Source: Priestia abyssalis
GTDB lineage: Bacteria > Bacillota > Bacilli > Bacillales > Bacillaceae_H
DNA length: 64,000 nucleotides
Direction of reading: 5' to 3'
Assembly (NCBI RefSeq): GCF_002019595.1
Contig: NZ_KV917369.1
Coordinates: forward strand, 3,178,624 to 3,242,623
Part shown: piece after piece, positions 18,054 through 27,170 of the stretch
How positions within the stretch are numbered: the stretch's first letter is position 1
Layout of the letters: each line of letters begins with the position of its first letter
Program-made: the position numbers and the translations under genes
The notes under the pieces: generated by a model
Database searches by the model: none
The model's input: only the letters and a program-made list of their open reading frames with translations
What the model was told of the DNA's origin: nothing

Positions 18054-18173
18054 TTACTTTTCTTTGGCATTCTTATTCTTTTCAAGCTCTTCACTAAAAT
18101 ACGACCAGTATCCAATTGCAATAAAACCAGCAATACCGGCTAAAGCTAAAATGACCTGTATGAAAAGATTCAT
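18054..18173 (-). CDS. 39-aa single-pass membrane protein
   Basis: ATG at 18173 is preceded by GGGAGGCAAAG, a strong ribosome binding site. The protein begins MNLFIQVILALAGIAGFIAI, a transmembrane helix, and ends in a charged tail rich in Lys and Glu (EELEKNKNAKEK). Small proteins of this form are common in Bacillus and often modulate larger membrane complexes. The function is unknown. Confidence 0.65.
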   Translation of the reverse strand: MNLFIQVILALAGIAGFIAIGYWSYFSEELEKNKNAKEK

Positions 18174-18312
18174 TCTTTGCCTCCCTTTTAGTCACCATAA
18201 ATCAAAAACGACTCATATTTAATAGTTTGTACGGAATATAGGCCAAGAGCAAAGAAACAAAAGCATAAGCAGTTACTCGTACCCATGATATTTTCGAAGA
18301 GGTTGGGTACTT

Positions 18313-19008
18313 TTATATAGGGGAATTAACTTCTTTTTTATTGACATAACTAGAATCCTGCATTTCCATCTTCTCAGGATTTAAGTTTTGTAAGATTTTA
18401 ATCTGAAATTTATCGGCTATTCTAAACATAATTTTATAAATCAGGTATCCAAAACTAACACCTATAACATTACAAATTACATCATCAATATCAACTGTAC
18501 GTCCCCATCCTCCTGCTAGTAGTTCAAAAAACTGAATAAATTCAATACTGGTTGATATAAAAAAACCTAGTAACACAGTATTTTTAAATTGTCTAAACTT
18601 ATACGATAGTATTGGTACTAATACGCCTAGAGGCATTAACAATAAAATATTTCCTCCTACATTTCTGATAATTAGTCCAATCATAAACACGACATCGCCA
18701 TCATAAGCTACACCTATTTGACTAATGTCTTTTAAAATTGATACAAATGGTACAAAATTTAAACCATACTTGATATGCTCTATATTAAAATCAATCCATA
18801 ATGCCAATGGAAATAGAGTTACTGAAACAACCATAAGTATGTATAAAACAAAAAGAAATTTAATAACTTCTTTTAACGAATATACCGTTTTTGTATTTTT
18901 GTATTTTACCCTCAGAAAAATAACTCGTCCCACCAAATAACATATAACTCCAAGTACAATAATTACCCTCCCATTAATTAAATACAATGTTTTGCTCACT
19001 TCTTTCAT
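18313..19008 (-). CDS. VanZ-family membrane protein
   Basis: This 231-aa protein has five or six transmembrane segments. The VanZ signature is present: NILLLMPLGVLVPIL, then SIEFIQFFELLAGGWGRTVDIDDVICNVIGV split across two helices. VanZ confers low teicoplanin resistance in enterococci; most homologues have no known role but are thought to affect the cell envelope. The basic C-terminal tail is about 30 residues. It stands alone. Confidence 0.85.
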   Translation of the reverse strand: MKEVSKTLYLINGRVIIVLGVICYLVGRVIFLRVKYKNTKTVYSLKEVIKFLFVLYILMVVSVTLFPLALWIDFNIEHIKYGLNFVPFVSILKDISQIGVAYDGDVVFMIGLIIRNVGGNILLLMPLGVLVPILSYKFRQFKNTVLLGFFISTSIEFIQFFELLAGGWGRTVDIDDVICNVIGVSFGYLIYKIMFRIADKFQIKILQNLNPEKMEMQDSSYVNKKEVNSPI

Positions 19009-19065
19009 GCATTATTGGTTTGCTATAATGGTATTTTATCACATTTATGGAAAAATAATGATGGG

Positions 19066-19262
19066 TGCTATATGCAAATCTAATTTACTTAACAGTTCCT
19101 CTCTGCAATCAACAAAAGCCTCAGATTCCTAGAATTTGAGGCTTTCCACGATAAATAATAGGGTTTTTATCTCTAAAATCGAAAAACGCCTTATACGCGA
19201 ATATAAGGCGTTTAAAATCCATTTCAATGTTTAGGTCACCATAACTCAGGATTATAGGAAAT
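19066..19262 (+). repeat. Intergenic double-hairpin repeat, copy B
   Basis: The first hairpin (19118-19142) is identical to that of copy A. The second is a perfect stem (AAACGCCTTATA with TATAAGGCGTTT). A block reading TTAGGTCACCATAACTCAGG closes it. Lead-in fragments of the same family occur near 15308 and 20145, and a tail-like block at 19640. Confidence 0.75.
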
Positions 19263-19272
19263 CAAAAAAGTC

Positions 19273-19598
19273 TTAGATTGAACCTTCTAGCTTGTTCAAC
19301 CAGTTATGCAGCCATTCTTTTGGCATTTTCACATTTGAGAAATCCACTTCTTGAAGTTCGGGCAAAGAATATGTGTTATTAAGAAACAGCTCCATTGAGC
19401 ATCAATTTCCATTGCTACATCAATACTTATACCCTTATCGTATTCCCCGTTTTGAGTTCTCGTATCATCCCAATAATCCTTGCAATATTCATAACACCAA
19501 TCTGCGAGCTCTTTATGAGAGATTTTATTATTTATCGTATCAAGAAGTAATCTTTTTAAATTATCTCTTGTAGGGTCTAGTGTATCTTGTTTAGCCAT
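19273..19598 (-). pseudogene. Hypothetical protein, frameshifted
   Basis: From ATG 19598 (GGTGGAGTGAGT upstream) the frame gives MAKQDTLDPTRDNLKRLLL and a Trp/Tyr-rich middle (ADWCYEYCKDYWDD) before diverging around 19390. The adjacent frame then reads ELFLNNTYSLPELQEVDFSN and KEWLHNWLNKLEGSI to a stop at 19273. Joined they make about 108 aa. I do not recognise the family with certainty; small immunity-type proteins can look similar. Confidence 0.6.
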
Positions 19599-19684
19599 AC
19601 TCACTCCACCTTGTCCTGTTGATTTTATCAAACCGTTTTAAGATCCTTTGTTACCATAACGTTCGATATCGGAACTAAAAACCT

Positions 19685-20035
19685 CTACCAAGTAATAAGA
19701 GCAACTATATAAGCAAGTAGAAAGAAACATGCTGCTAACCAAGAATGATAATATTCCTTCTCGTGTCGCCTGAACATCCACTCCTCTAACCCACGTAAAA
19801 CATAAAGAATAAATATAAAAACAAATGATCCAAACACGGGGAGAACGGAAGGAAGAGAAAAAATAATTATAAAAAAAGAGATGAATAACACTATCTCAAT
19901 AGCTACAAAAATCTTATTCCGGCCCTTAAAAACTTTAGAAAAACCTTTTTGTGGTTTTGTTTTAAGTTTTTTTCTCAAGAATGATTCAGTGGTCATATAA
20001 ATAACAAAAAGAAGCAAAATATAAATAAAACCCAT
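19685..20035 (-). CDS. DUF4181-like membrane protein
   Basis: From ATG 20035, preceded by GAGGGAGGACATC, the protein is about 116 aa. Four hydrophobic segments (MGFIYILLLFVIYMTT, then IEIVLFISFFIIIF and two more) flank a basic loop (LRKKLKTKPQKGFSKVFKG) and the motif LRGLEEWMFRRHEKEYY, which fits DUF4181. Function is unknown. Confidence 0.7.
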   Translation of the reverse strand: MGFIYILLLFVIYMTTESFLRKKLKTKPQKGFSKVFKGRNKIFVAIEIVLFISFFIIIFSLPSVLPVFGSFVFIFILYVLRGLEEWMFRRHEKEYYHSWLAACFFLLAYIVALITW

Positions 20036-20186
20036 GATGTCCTCCCTCAACGACTTAAAAATTACTTCTAGTATCCAATTAATTATAACCAAGTTATGAA
20101 AACTTTGTTTTTATTCTCAATAATTATTAATCAATGTATACTTTATACAAATCTAGTTAACATAATGCTTCTTTTGAGAAATTGGC

Positions 20187-20235
20187 CATTGTGAAACCTA
20201 GTGTCGCCCAAGAGGTTTCACAATGACCGTTTTTA
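20187..20235 (+). terminator. Hairpin with T-run
   Basis: CATTGTGAAACCT pairs with AGGTTTCACAATG around a 13-nt loop, followed by GTTTTTATC. It has no obvious plus-strand gene upstream, so it may belong to the repeat family or to an unrecognised small transcript. Confidence 0.55.
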
Positions 20236-20393
20236 TCGTTTATGCACAATTTTATACATCATTGATCAATCAACGTTTTCAGCTTCTGAAGAAGCCTGGC
20301 AGCTGCATAAAAAAGTGGGGTGTTATGCAATACCTTATTAGGGTAGCGTCAGGAAGATAACCGCATAATGTTGGCGAGACCCCAAATATAAAA

Positions 20394-20433
20394 AATCCCC
20401 ATTTATCGGTGTTGTAAGCGAAAAATGGGGATT
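20394..20433. terminator. Hairpin terminator candidate
   Basis: An 11-bp stem (20394-20404, 20423-20433) with A/T-rich flanks lies downstream of the DUF2200 gene on the minus strand, about 260 bp away. Confidence 0.45.
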
Positions 20434-20692
20434 CGGTTACTACATTTTACTTTATAGTTAGTCTCTTACTAGGGATCCAGCCGAGATACGTGTAAAAATG
20501 GGTCATAGGCTTACTTTCATTTCCAAGTTGGCGTCCAGAGCAAAAACGCGAATTTTATACGCTAAACAAATACTCTACCTAAAAAAGCCGATTTCCTGTA
20601 CATTCAAAGGAATCAACTTTTTATTTGTCTTATTCAATTCATGCGCCCAATAATTTAAGACAGCTATTTTCGGGTAAACAGATTTTTATTTA

Positions 20693-21043
20693 TTATTTCC
20701 TCAAAATCTTATCCATCGCTTTTCCTTTTGCTAACTCATCGATCAGCTTATCCAAATAGCGAATTTCCTGCATAGTTGGTTCTTCAATGTCTTCCACTCG
20801 GACACCGCAGACCACACCTTTGATCAAAGTCCGTGAAGAATTGAGTTGGGGAGGTTCCGCAAAGAAGGTCTCAAAGTCTATCTGTTTTTCCAGTTGCGCT
20901 TCTAACTCTTCCTGGCTATACCCTGTCAACCAACGGATGATTTCATCGACTTCTGTTTTCGTACGTCCTTTTTTCTCCGCCTTCGCAACATAATGGGGAT
21001 AGACACTTGCGACACTCATTGTATAGATCTTATGTTTGATCAT
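20693..21043 (-). CDS. DUF2200 family protein
   Basis: This 116-aa protein matches DUF2200 in length and motifs: [33 protein letters not shown], and a C-terminal helix ending [20 protein letters not shown]. The family is widespread in bacteria and has no known function. AAAGGGAGGATG precedes the ATG. It lies 82 bp after the 120-aa gene on the same strand, so they may be co-transcribed. Confidence 0.85.
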   Translation of the reverse strand: MIKHKIYTMSVASVYPHYVAKAEKKGRTKTEVDEIIRWLTGYSQEELEAQLEKQIDFETFFAEPPQLNSSRTLIKGVVCGVRVEDIEEPTMQEIRYLDKLIDELAKGKAMDKILRK

Positions 21044-21125
21044 GATACATCCTCCCTTTCTATCTGTTCAGTTATGAAGTTTTTTGAGGTTTCCATACGA
21101 TTATCTGAATACCTAATTCACGCCA

Positions 21126-21488
21126 TTAATTGGAAAAATCGTCAATCGCTTGAACAGCTAATTCTAATGCTTTCATCCTTCTTTCTAATAACGTTTTTTG
21201 TGGACTGCCAGCCTTTGACTTAGCATAAATGTTCTCAATTGATGGAAATAAACCAGTAAGAACATTACGAGCTTCTACTAGATCTTCCTGTGTGTAATGA
21301 TGAGGTCTTTGATTCCAAACGTTTTCTAGCATGGCTAAGCCGATGGAAACAGCTTTGAGTCGCTTTTTTACTAAGGTGGTATTTGCGCCCTTCTGAGTCA
21401 TCTGAGATAAGGCATTTTCGAGTTTACTGATTGTCGTTTGCAAAGATTTTATTGATTTCGCTTTATCTTCATTTGATACGTTCTCCAT
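21126..21488 (-). CDS. Hypothetical helical protein with internal repeat
   Basis: This 120-aa protein is all-helical by composition. Two similar segments, KKRLKAVSIGLAMLENVWN and ERRMKALELAVQAIDDFSN, suggest a duplicated helix. No known family is recognised. GAAAGGACAG precedes the ATG. The group II intron ends about 29 bp upstream, so the intron separates the gene from its original promoter, though splicing could restore the transcript if it is functional. Confidence 0.6.
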   Translation of the reverse strand: MENVSNEDKAKSIKSLQTTISKLENALSQMTQKGANTTLVKKRLKAVSIGLAMLENVWNQRPHHYTQEDLVEARNVLTGLFPSIENIYAKSKAGSPQKTLLERRMKALELAVQAIDDFSN

Positions 21489-21561
21489 ATTAATACTGTC
21501 CTTTCTTCGTCTTATAGTGATAGGTAAGCTTTTGAAGTTATCTCCAGCTTTCCCCCCACTT

Positions 21562-21598
21562 CACACCGTACAGGCGAGTTTCCCCGCATACGGCGTTC
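21562..21598 (-). ncRNA. Group II intron domain V
   Basis: On the minus strand the sequence reads GAACGCCGTATGCGGGGAAA then CTCGCCTGTACGGTGTG, a stem with GAAA tetraloop and bulge as in bacterial domain V. The catalytic triad is expected as CGC or AGC near the base; here CGC of ACGCCG is a candidate. Confidence 0.75.
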
Positions 21599-21652
21599 CA
21601 ACTAATCCAACTCATTCAATATTTTTATGTATAGGCAAGATGAAATGTAGAA

Positions 21653-23477
21653 TCAGATTGCTTCGTTCAGACATTGCTTACGCAATTTATTAACTTCTGT
21701 GAGTTGCTTTTCATTTAACTTGAGTGAGTTTAAAAGCACTTGTATTTTCTCTTGATCTCTCAAATGTATAAGAAGATGAACAGATTTGTGCAATATCGTT
21801 AAGTTTCCGTATGAATCATCTTTTGTGAGATGGTACGGTGTCTTATGATGACAATGCCAATCATTCAGTCCTAATTCAATTCCTGTAACAGCACATTTCC
21901 CGTATTGTGCGATAAATCGGCTAATCCGGTTATCGTTGTATTCGATGGAACGGCTCGGTATGAATTGTTTCATCACATGAGTGAGCGTTTGTTTATTAAT
22001 CGCTCGCAAGTTTTGATGGATTTTATTTCTACCTACGGTAGTATAGTTACAGATAGTTTGAGAGAAGTTAAGATTCACCTTACAACGTTGGGCATGGATT
22101 GGGACAAGTACCATTTCTTTTATTTTGTAGAGCTTACATTCATATCCCTTATACCGTTTCTGTAAGGATTTTGTGAAGTCCTGAAACGTAGCTTCTTTTC
22201 TCAATTCTTTTAAACGATTGTATAACGCTTTATGAAGACGATTGTTCAGCTCAGTTAAATCATCTGTAATGTGTGACGCTGCAGAATAATAATTTTGGAT
22301 TCCCATTATAACTGTATTAAAGCGCCAAACATTCTCGGCTGATTGGTGTTTCTGAATCGCTTTGATTGCTTGTTTTACCTTTATCTGTGCATTTTTGAGC
22401 GCTTTCTTTGTCATGTGTGAGCGAGCGACATAGAGAGTCCTTTTATTTGTCCTTTTCAGATGTGCTTTAAAACGAAAACCTAAAAACTCTGATGAGTTTT
22501 TCTTTAGGTTGACCACCTTTGATTTTTCTTCGCTAATTTCAAGACGAAGCCTCGTTTGAAGAAAATCCTTCACTGCATAATACATTTTAATTGCTTGTGA
22601 ACGAGTGCGACAAAGGATTTTAAAGTCATCTGCATATCTCACGATGTAGCAATGTTTTAAATTCGATTGTTTCAACGCATTATATCTGCCAGCATACGAT
22701 TTATATGGCTTTCGCGTTTCAAAACTTTCCCATTGATGACTGACCCACCAATCTAGTTCATTCAGTACGATGTTAGATAAGATGGGTGATAAAATACCAC
22801 CTTGGGATGTGCCTTTCGTTGGGAAGCCTTCCCCAATAATTTCAGCCTTTAAAAGTCGTGAAATATGAAATAATGGAAAGCAGTGCCTTATCTCGAATGC
22901 CAAATGACCACATTTGTTTTAATAGTTTGGCATGGTCCACATTGTCGAAAAATCCTTTTATATCAACATCTACACAATGATATAAGCACGCCCGATTGAT
23001 GAGCGTTTCAAATCTAGCTTTCGCATGATGAGTATTGCGATTCGGTCTAAAACCGTAGCTATGTTTATAAAATCTCGCTTCACAAATCGGCTCAAGCACT
23101 TGTAAGATACACTGTTGGAACAGCCTGTCCCAAATAGTCGGAATCCCCAAGGGGCGTGTTTTTCCATTTGCCTTAGGGATGAAGACCCTTCGAATGGCTT
23201 GAGGTGTATAGTGTTCAAACATTTGTTGTATCGTCGATACAACTTCTGATACAGATAGTTTCTTTAGATCTTCAATCGTTAATCCATCATATCCAGCCGT
23301 TTTACTGCCGGTATTTCGTTTAATATTCCGATAGGCTAACCGAATATTTTCATCAGATTGCATTAAATCGAGTAATCCATAAAAATTTTGACCATTAGCA
23401 CTTTGAGCGTATAAAGAATCAAAATGATATTGCATATCATAATACTCATTGTGCCTCAGTTTTTTTCGTTTTAACAA
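21653..23477 (-). pseudogene. Group II intron reverse transcriptase/maturase, broken by 7-bp duplication
   Basis: The first part (start 23477) has the RT fingers and palm (IPKANGKTRPLGIPTIWDRL, FRPNRNTHHAK, VDVDIKGFFDNVDH) and stops at 22842. The second frame continues with SQGGILSPILSNI, the catalytic YADD (IVRYADDFKIL), a maturase domain and a C-terminal HNH nuclease (CHHKTPYHLTKDDSYGNLT). The break is an exact 7-bp tandem duplication (22859-22865, 22866-22872). Removing one copy restores a 605-aa protein. Confidence 0.93.
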
Positions 23478-24236
23478 GTTGGTGGCTCCTTTAGGAGCTG
23501 AACCTCTATTAGTCTTACAAGAACCTTATTAATCGTTTAAGAACTGCCTTGCATGGTTGAATGAATCTTTTATTAGTCTAGTGGCTATCCCTCCACGTTC
23601 ATTACACGCTTCCACGGTACTGTGCCACCACTTTCACTGATATGAAGAATAGTTATACAGTCGCTAATCTCACGACTATTTTCCTTTTCAACGCTTCATC
23701 GAGAGTAAGCTCTCCACGTTATCAGCTTACAACGTTGAGTTATATCTATTATGGAACAAACTTAGGTGCTTCCTATGAGCCTGTTAGCCTTGCATGTGCC
23801 TGTAACACAAGATGGATTTTTATATTGTTGATTCTTACTCATCCACAGCTAACCCTACATTTAGTAGTAAATACATTTCTATATAACGCCAGTCTAGACC
23901 CGTACGTTCAGAAGTTCGTCAGCAATATACTTTCTTATTATATTTCATCGCATTCTCACCATATCTGTTCAACCCAAGCACCATGATTTACACCACCCCA
24001 TCGGGTAGGCTTTCGTCAGCCGGACTGTTACGGTAAATTCTCACGCCTATTAGCCGAGCTTATAACACGCTATTTCGTACTAAACAGCGTGCTATTCGAC
24101 GCAGGGGGAGCCTTTCAGAGCGTTACCTCCTCATTCGACTCCTCGACATAACCCTTCAGTTTTAGAAATCTAAAACTGCCTGACCTTTACCGAAATTGTG
24201 TGACCACATTTCATTTGAGTCAGGAACATTTCGCAT

Positions 24237-24628
24237 CAAGAATCTGGCCCAATTCATTAAGTAGAGCGCATCTCTTGCTACAGAAAAGCGCCCTTTCCTG
24301 GAATAAGAAATTTATCATAGCTGCAACTATCAGCCCAAAAGTGTTGGGTCCTTTTTTGTATAGTGAGTGATAATAAAGCATTATCTAATTTGGGAAATCG
24401 AACCGTATAACATAGCCCTCGTTAATCAATCAAAAACTTTTTATTTACTTCATTTAAGTGTATACATTTATTATTACTTATTCGTTGTATACGCATAGGG
24501 AGGACAAATGATGAAACAAGAAAATATACTAGCCTCCTTCAATGGAATAACGTTCCTTTTTAAATAACTGCCCCTTTACTACAAGAAAAGGCAACCTTTA
24601 TTTAGGAAGCCTCATAGTCTTAAATCGC
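24237..24628. other. Intergenic region with repeats and a truncated gene start
   Basis: It holds a GCGCCC motif (24288-24293). Near 24509 a well-formed start (GGGAGGACAAATG) opens a peptide MKQENILASFNG that stops after about 18 codons where a TTCAATGGAATAAC repeat block begins, which looks like a gene cut off by a repeat. Nothing else is seen. Confidence 0.4.
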
Positions 24629-24724
24629 TTATTTTTGTTTGTTATTCCACTCTTCAAATAAAATTCCATAAATCACATGGTCAACATAGTGATCGTATAG
24701 CCATTCTGCTTGTCTTATAATTCA
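24629..24724 (-). pseudogene. C-terminal fragment of a GNAT acetyltransferase
   Basis: The minus strand reads IIRQAEWLYDHYVDHVIYGI then LFEEWNNKQK and stops at 24629-24631. This is the end of a RimL/SpeG-like acetyltransferase. All the rest of the domain is missing and a stop lies immediately upstream, so it is a relic. Confidence 0.7.
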
Positions 24725-24727
24725 AAA

Positions 24728-24751
24728 AGGCTTCAGAAAAAGATGAAGCCT
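24728..24751 (-). terminator. Terminator of the LrgA-LrgB pair
   Basis: AGGCTTCA (24728-24735) pairs with TGAAGCCT (24744-24751), with a run of T on the minus strand. It lies about 50 bp past the stop of the lrgB-like gene. Confidence 0.7.
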
Positions 24752-24801
24752 AAATGATTGGGATGAAGCGGAGAATGGGGAGCATTTCCTCATGAAGCCT
24801 T

Positions 24802-25491
24802 CTATATGAGAATTCCAGCAAATAATGGGCCGAGCAAACAAGTTAACACAGCGGTTAAAGTCATCGTCACCGAACCGATAACCCCTTCACGCTCATCGTT
24901 TTTCATGGATTGGGTTACGCCCATAATATGAGATGAACAACCAAAACCGATTCCTTTTCCAATGAAATTCGTCACGCGGCTCCATTTCAACAGCACCGGA
25001 CCGGTAATGACCCCGGTTATTCCCGCTATGACGACGAATGCCGCCGTTAAGGATGGGACACCTCCAATTTGTTGCGACACATCCATTGCAACCGGCATCG
25101 TCACTGATTTAGGTAAAGTCGTTAGAATGAGACTTTTATCCGTTCCGAACATGAACGAAATGGCTACATCACTTAAGATGGCTACAGTGGTTCCGACGAA
25201 AACCCCGCCGCTGATCGGTAATATATATTTCTTTAACATACAGCGCTGTTTATATAACGGAATCGCAAAGGCAACAATCCCCGGGCCAAGAAGCTTTGTA
25301 ATCCAGCCTCCCCCCTCCTTCATATACGTTTCGTACGGTATGTGGAAAAACAGCAGCAGTAAGATCATAAGGGCAGTCGCCGTGAGCAGCGGGATGGTAA
25401 AGGGCGTAGGGAGCCATTTATAAAGCCGTTTACTCACCTTATACAACACAACAGTAAGAACAATCCAGCCGATTGTAATCAACATATTCAT
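24802..25491 (-). CDS. LrgB/CidB-family membrane protein
   Basis: This 229-aa protein is nearly all hydrophobic with the family's LPKSVTMPVAMDVSQQIGG and GFGCSSHIMGVTQSMKNDER motifs and about seven membrane segments. LrgB/CidB work with LrgA/CidA holin-like proteins in control of murein hydrolase activity or in pyruvate/metabolite transport (PftAB in B. subtilis). It overlaps the lrgA-like gene by 4 nt, so they form one operon. Confidence 0.9.
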   Translation of the reverse strand: MNMLITIGWIVLTVVLYKVSKRLYKWLPTPFTIPLLTATALMILLLLFFHIPYETYMKEGGGWITKLLGPGIVAFAIPLYKQRCMLKKYILPISGGVFVGTTVAILSDVAISFMFGTDKSLILTTLPKSVTMPVAMDVSQQIGGVPSLTAAFVVIAGITGVITGPVLLKWSRVTNFIGKGIGFGCSSHIMGVTQSMKNDEREGVIGSVTMTLTAVLTCLLGPLFAGILI

Positions 25492-25919
25492 GATATTTTC
25501 TTTTCCTTTCTATTTGCAAGATATTGTCCGGTATGACCGGCAATGACAATGATTAAGAACGTACTAATAACGGTCGTGACAAATAAATTAACTCCTTTTT
25601 GCAAGAGAAACGAACCATAATCGATTAATCCGACAGTAGACGGCAGCAATAAAAACGGCATAACCGCCAAAAGCGTTTCTCCCCCCAATTCAAACCAGCG
25701 TAACGGAAGCAATTTCGCCGATAATAACCCAAACAACAAAAACATTCCGAGTAAACTCCCTGGAATTACGAGCTGAAAAGTTTGTTGAATCCACGTCCCT
25801 ATTGCATAAAAAATCGATAATAGCCCAATTTGCAGGATGATTTTTCCTATTTTCAATTTCTTCATCTCCAAATATGTGAAGTTTTGAACATAACTTTTCA
25901 ATTTCTTCTCAACGTACAT
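25488..25919 (-). CDS. CidA/LrgA-family holin-like protein
   Basis: This 143-aa protein has four membrane helices and the family motif IPGSLLGMFLLFGLLSAKLLP. From an internal ATG at 25865 it would be 125 aa, closer to the family norm, but the ribosome binding site there is too close. CidA/LrgA proteins oligomerise in the membrane and pair with LrgB. No LysR (cidR) or LytST gene lies next to it; a LytS-LytT pair is at 41,817. Confidence 0.88.
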   Translation of the reverse strand: MYVEKKLKSYVQNFTYLEMKKLKIGKIILQIGLLSIFYAIGTWIQQTFQLVIPGSLLGMFLLFGLLSAKLLPLRWFELGGETLLAVMPFLLLPSTVGLIDYGSFLLQKGVNLFVTTVISTFLIIVIAGHTGQYLANRKEKKIS

Positions 25920-26407
25920 CTTCTCTGCTTCATTTTGGTAACATCTGTTGTACGTTCATTATATAAAAGTCATCTGTCAGCATCTTCACTTTTGTAAAAG
26001 GATCTTACACACTTTCTGCATGAATTAATCGTTCAATGTAGAAAATCTCACAAATTTCTCACTTACTAGCATATAAACGTACCTTCAATTCCTTTTTGAA
26101 AGAGTTCTTTGCTTATCTAACCGATAGATTTGTTACCTCTTCTTACACAACACCTTTTATTCGTATTAAATGGGTATCGAATATCTACAGACAATCTAAA
26201 AGCATTTTGATCCCTATCTCAAAAAAAGAGTCAGTTCCAAAATATTGGGACTTTTTGTCGAAGGAATATTCCCCCTGTTTATGGAATTATTACACAAGAG
26301 ATACTATATACATTTTACTTAATAAATCGACACAGTTTCCTTCGATTGTGGAACATTCATAATCGGCTATCCAGACCACTTGAATTTGCTCTCAAAGGTT
26401 AGGAAAT
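25920..26407. other. Intergenic region upstream of the LrgA-LrgB pair
   Basis: An open frame (26096-26362) starts with TTG, has no ribosome binding site and no recognisable domain, so I do not call it. The rest presumably carries the promoter of the lrgA-like gene; no clear site was found. Confidence 0.4.
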
Positions 26408-26965
26408 TTGACATGGCCGTTCTTTGGGTATGTCGAATTTCCTAAATCGATCTATATAGATGAGGTGATTAAAATAGGCGCAGTGATATTCGTTTTAGTA
26501 GTCTTACTAGTCGCATTCCTTGTTCGTTTTTTATATCTAAATAAAAGAGATCAGGAAACATCATACTTTGAACCCAGTGTAAAGCTGACCATTTACGGCC
26601 ATGTTCGTTTTGCAGACGGGATAAACAGTGACACCGTCTCCCGTATCGAATTATACAACGATAAAATTATGATTAGTAAAGCAGCCATTATTCCTCTCGC
26701 CAGAATCGAAAAAGCAGAATACTCCAAGGTAACAAAAAAGGAAACTGATGAAGACGGAAAAACACTCAACCGGCACTTTGGCCATTTAAAAATAGAGTAT
26801 ATCAATAAGAACAGACAGGCCTCCTTCATCCAGTGCGAGACGCCGAGGCCTAATCAATATCACTTTATGTCCCAATACGAACATATGAAAATGACCATCA
26901 ATAACTTGATCGGCATTGGAAATCAGGAATCAGCAGGTCCCGCTCAAGAGCCGTATGAACTTTAG
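26408..26965 (+). CDS. Membrane-anchored hypothetical protein
   Basis: Up to 185 aa. One N-terminal transmembrane helix (IGAVIFVLVVLLVAFLVRFLY) is followed by a cytoplasmic beta-rich domain (KLTIYGHVRFADG, VSRIELYNDKIMISKAAIIP, ARIEKAEYSKVTKKE) that looks like a PH-like fold. The start is uncertain: TTG at 26408 follows AGGTTAGGAAA, and GTG at 26465 is possible. The family is not recognised. Confidence 0.65.
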   Translation: MTWPFFGYVEFPKSIYIDEVIKIGAVIFVLVVLLVAFLVRFLYLNKRDQETSYFEPSVKLTIYGHVRFADGINSDTVSRIELYNDKIMISKAAIIPLARIEKAEYSKVTKKETDEDGKTLNRHFGHLKIEYINKNRQASFIQCETPRPNQYHFMSQYEHMKMTINNLIGIGNQESAGPAQEPYEL

Positions 26966-27073
26966 GAGCGTCTGATGGAAGGTCATTTATGTGAGGCAGA
27001 TAACTTAGCTGATTTTTTCTCCTTTTCATTCATTATGATCAAAAAGAAGTTACTACTTTGAGCTAGCAATCAC

Positions 27074-27111
27074 AAAACATCCTTAGAGTTCATGAACTCT
27101 AAGGATGTTTT
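27074..27111. terminator. Perfect 38-nt palindromic terminator
   Basis: The arms 27074-27092 and 27093-27111 are exact complements (AAAACATCCTTAGAGTTC and its reverse). It separates the convergent genes at 26408-26965 and 27171-27593, so it can serve both strands. Confidence 0.8.
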
Positions 27112-27170
27112 GCAGTTTTCCGGCATTAACGAACCGTAAGCCCTCTGTTCTTTATTAATTTTCTCTTCAG

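Larger units (their letters stand above)
20093..20692. other. Intergenic region with two terminator-like hairpins
   Basis: A repeat lead-in (about 20145-20170) is followed by a 13-bp stem (20187-20199, 20213-20225) with a T-run, and by an 11-bp stem AATCCCCATTT (20394-20404) with AAATGGGGATT (20423-20433). No gene is convincing between them. A GCGCCC motif lies at 20643-20648. Confidence 0.5.
21517..24236 (-). mobile_element. Group II intron
   Basis: A reverse transcriptase/maturase is encoded on the minus strand within a long structured RNA. Domain V is clear (21562-21598), followed by a domain VI and a 3' end reading CTATCAC at about 21517. The 5' boundary is less sure; a GATGCGAAATG start near 24236, followed by pairing CCTGAC/GTCAGG, is the best candidate. 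Total length would be about 2.7 kb. Confidence 0.75.

Noticed and set aside
23642-23986. Plus-strand frame within the group II intron
   Set aside because: It lies antisense to the structured 5' domain of the intron RNA and has no coding features.
26096-26362. Open frame of 88 codons upstream of the membrane-anchored hypothetical gene
   Set aside because: TTG start, no ribosome binding site and no recognisable domain.
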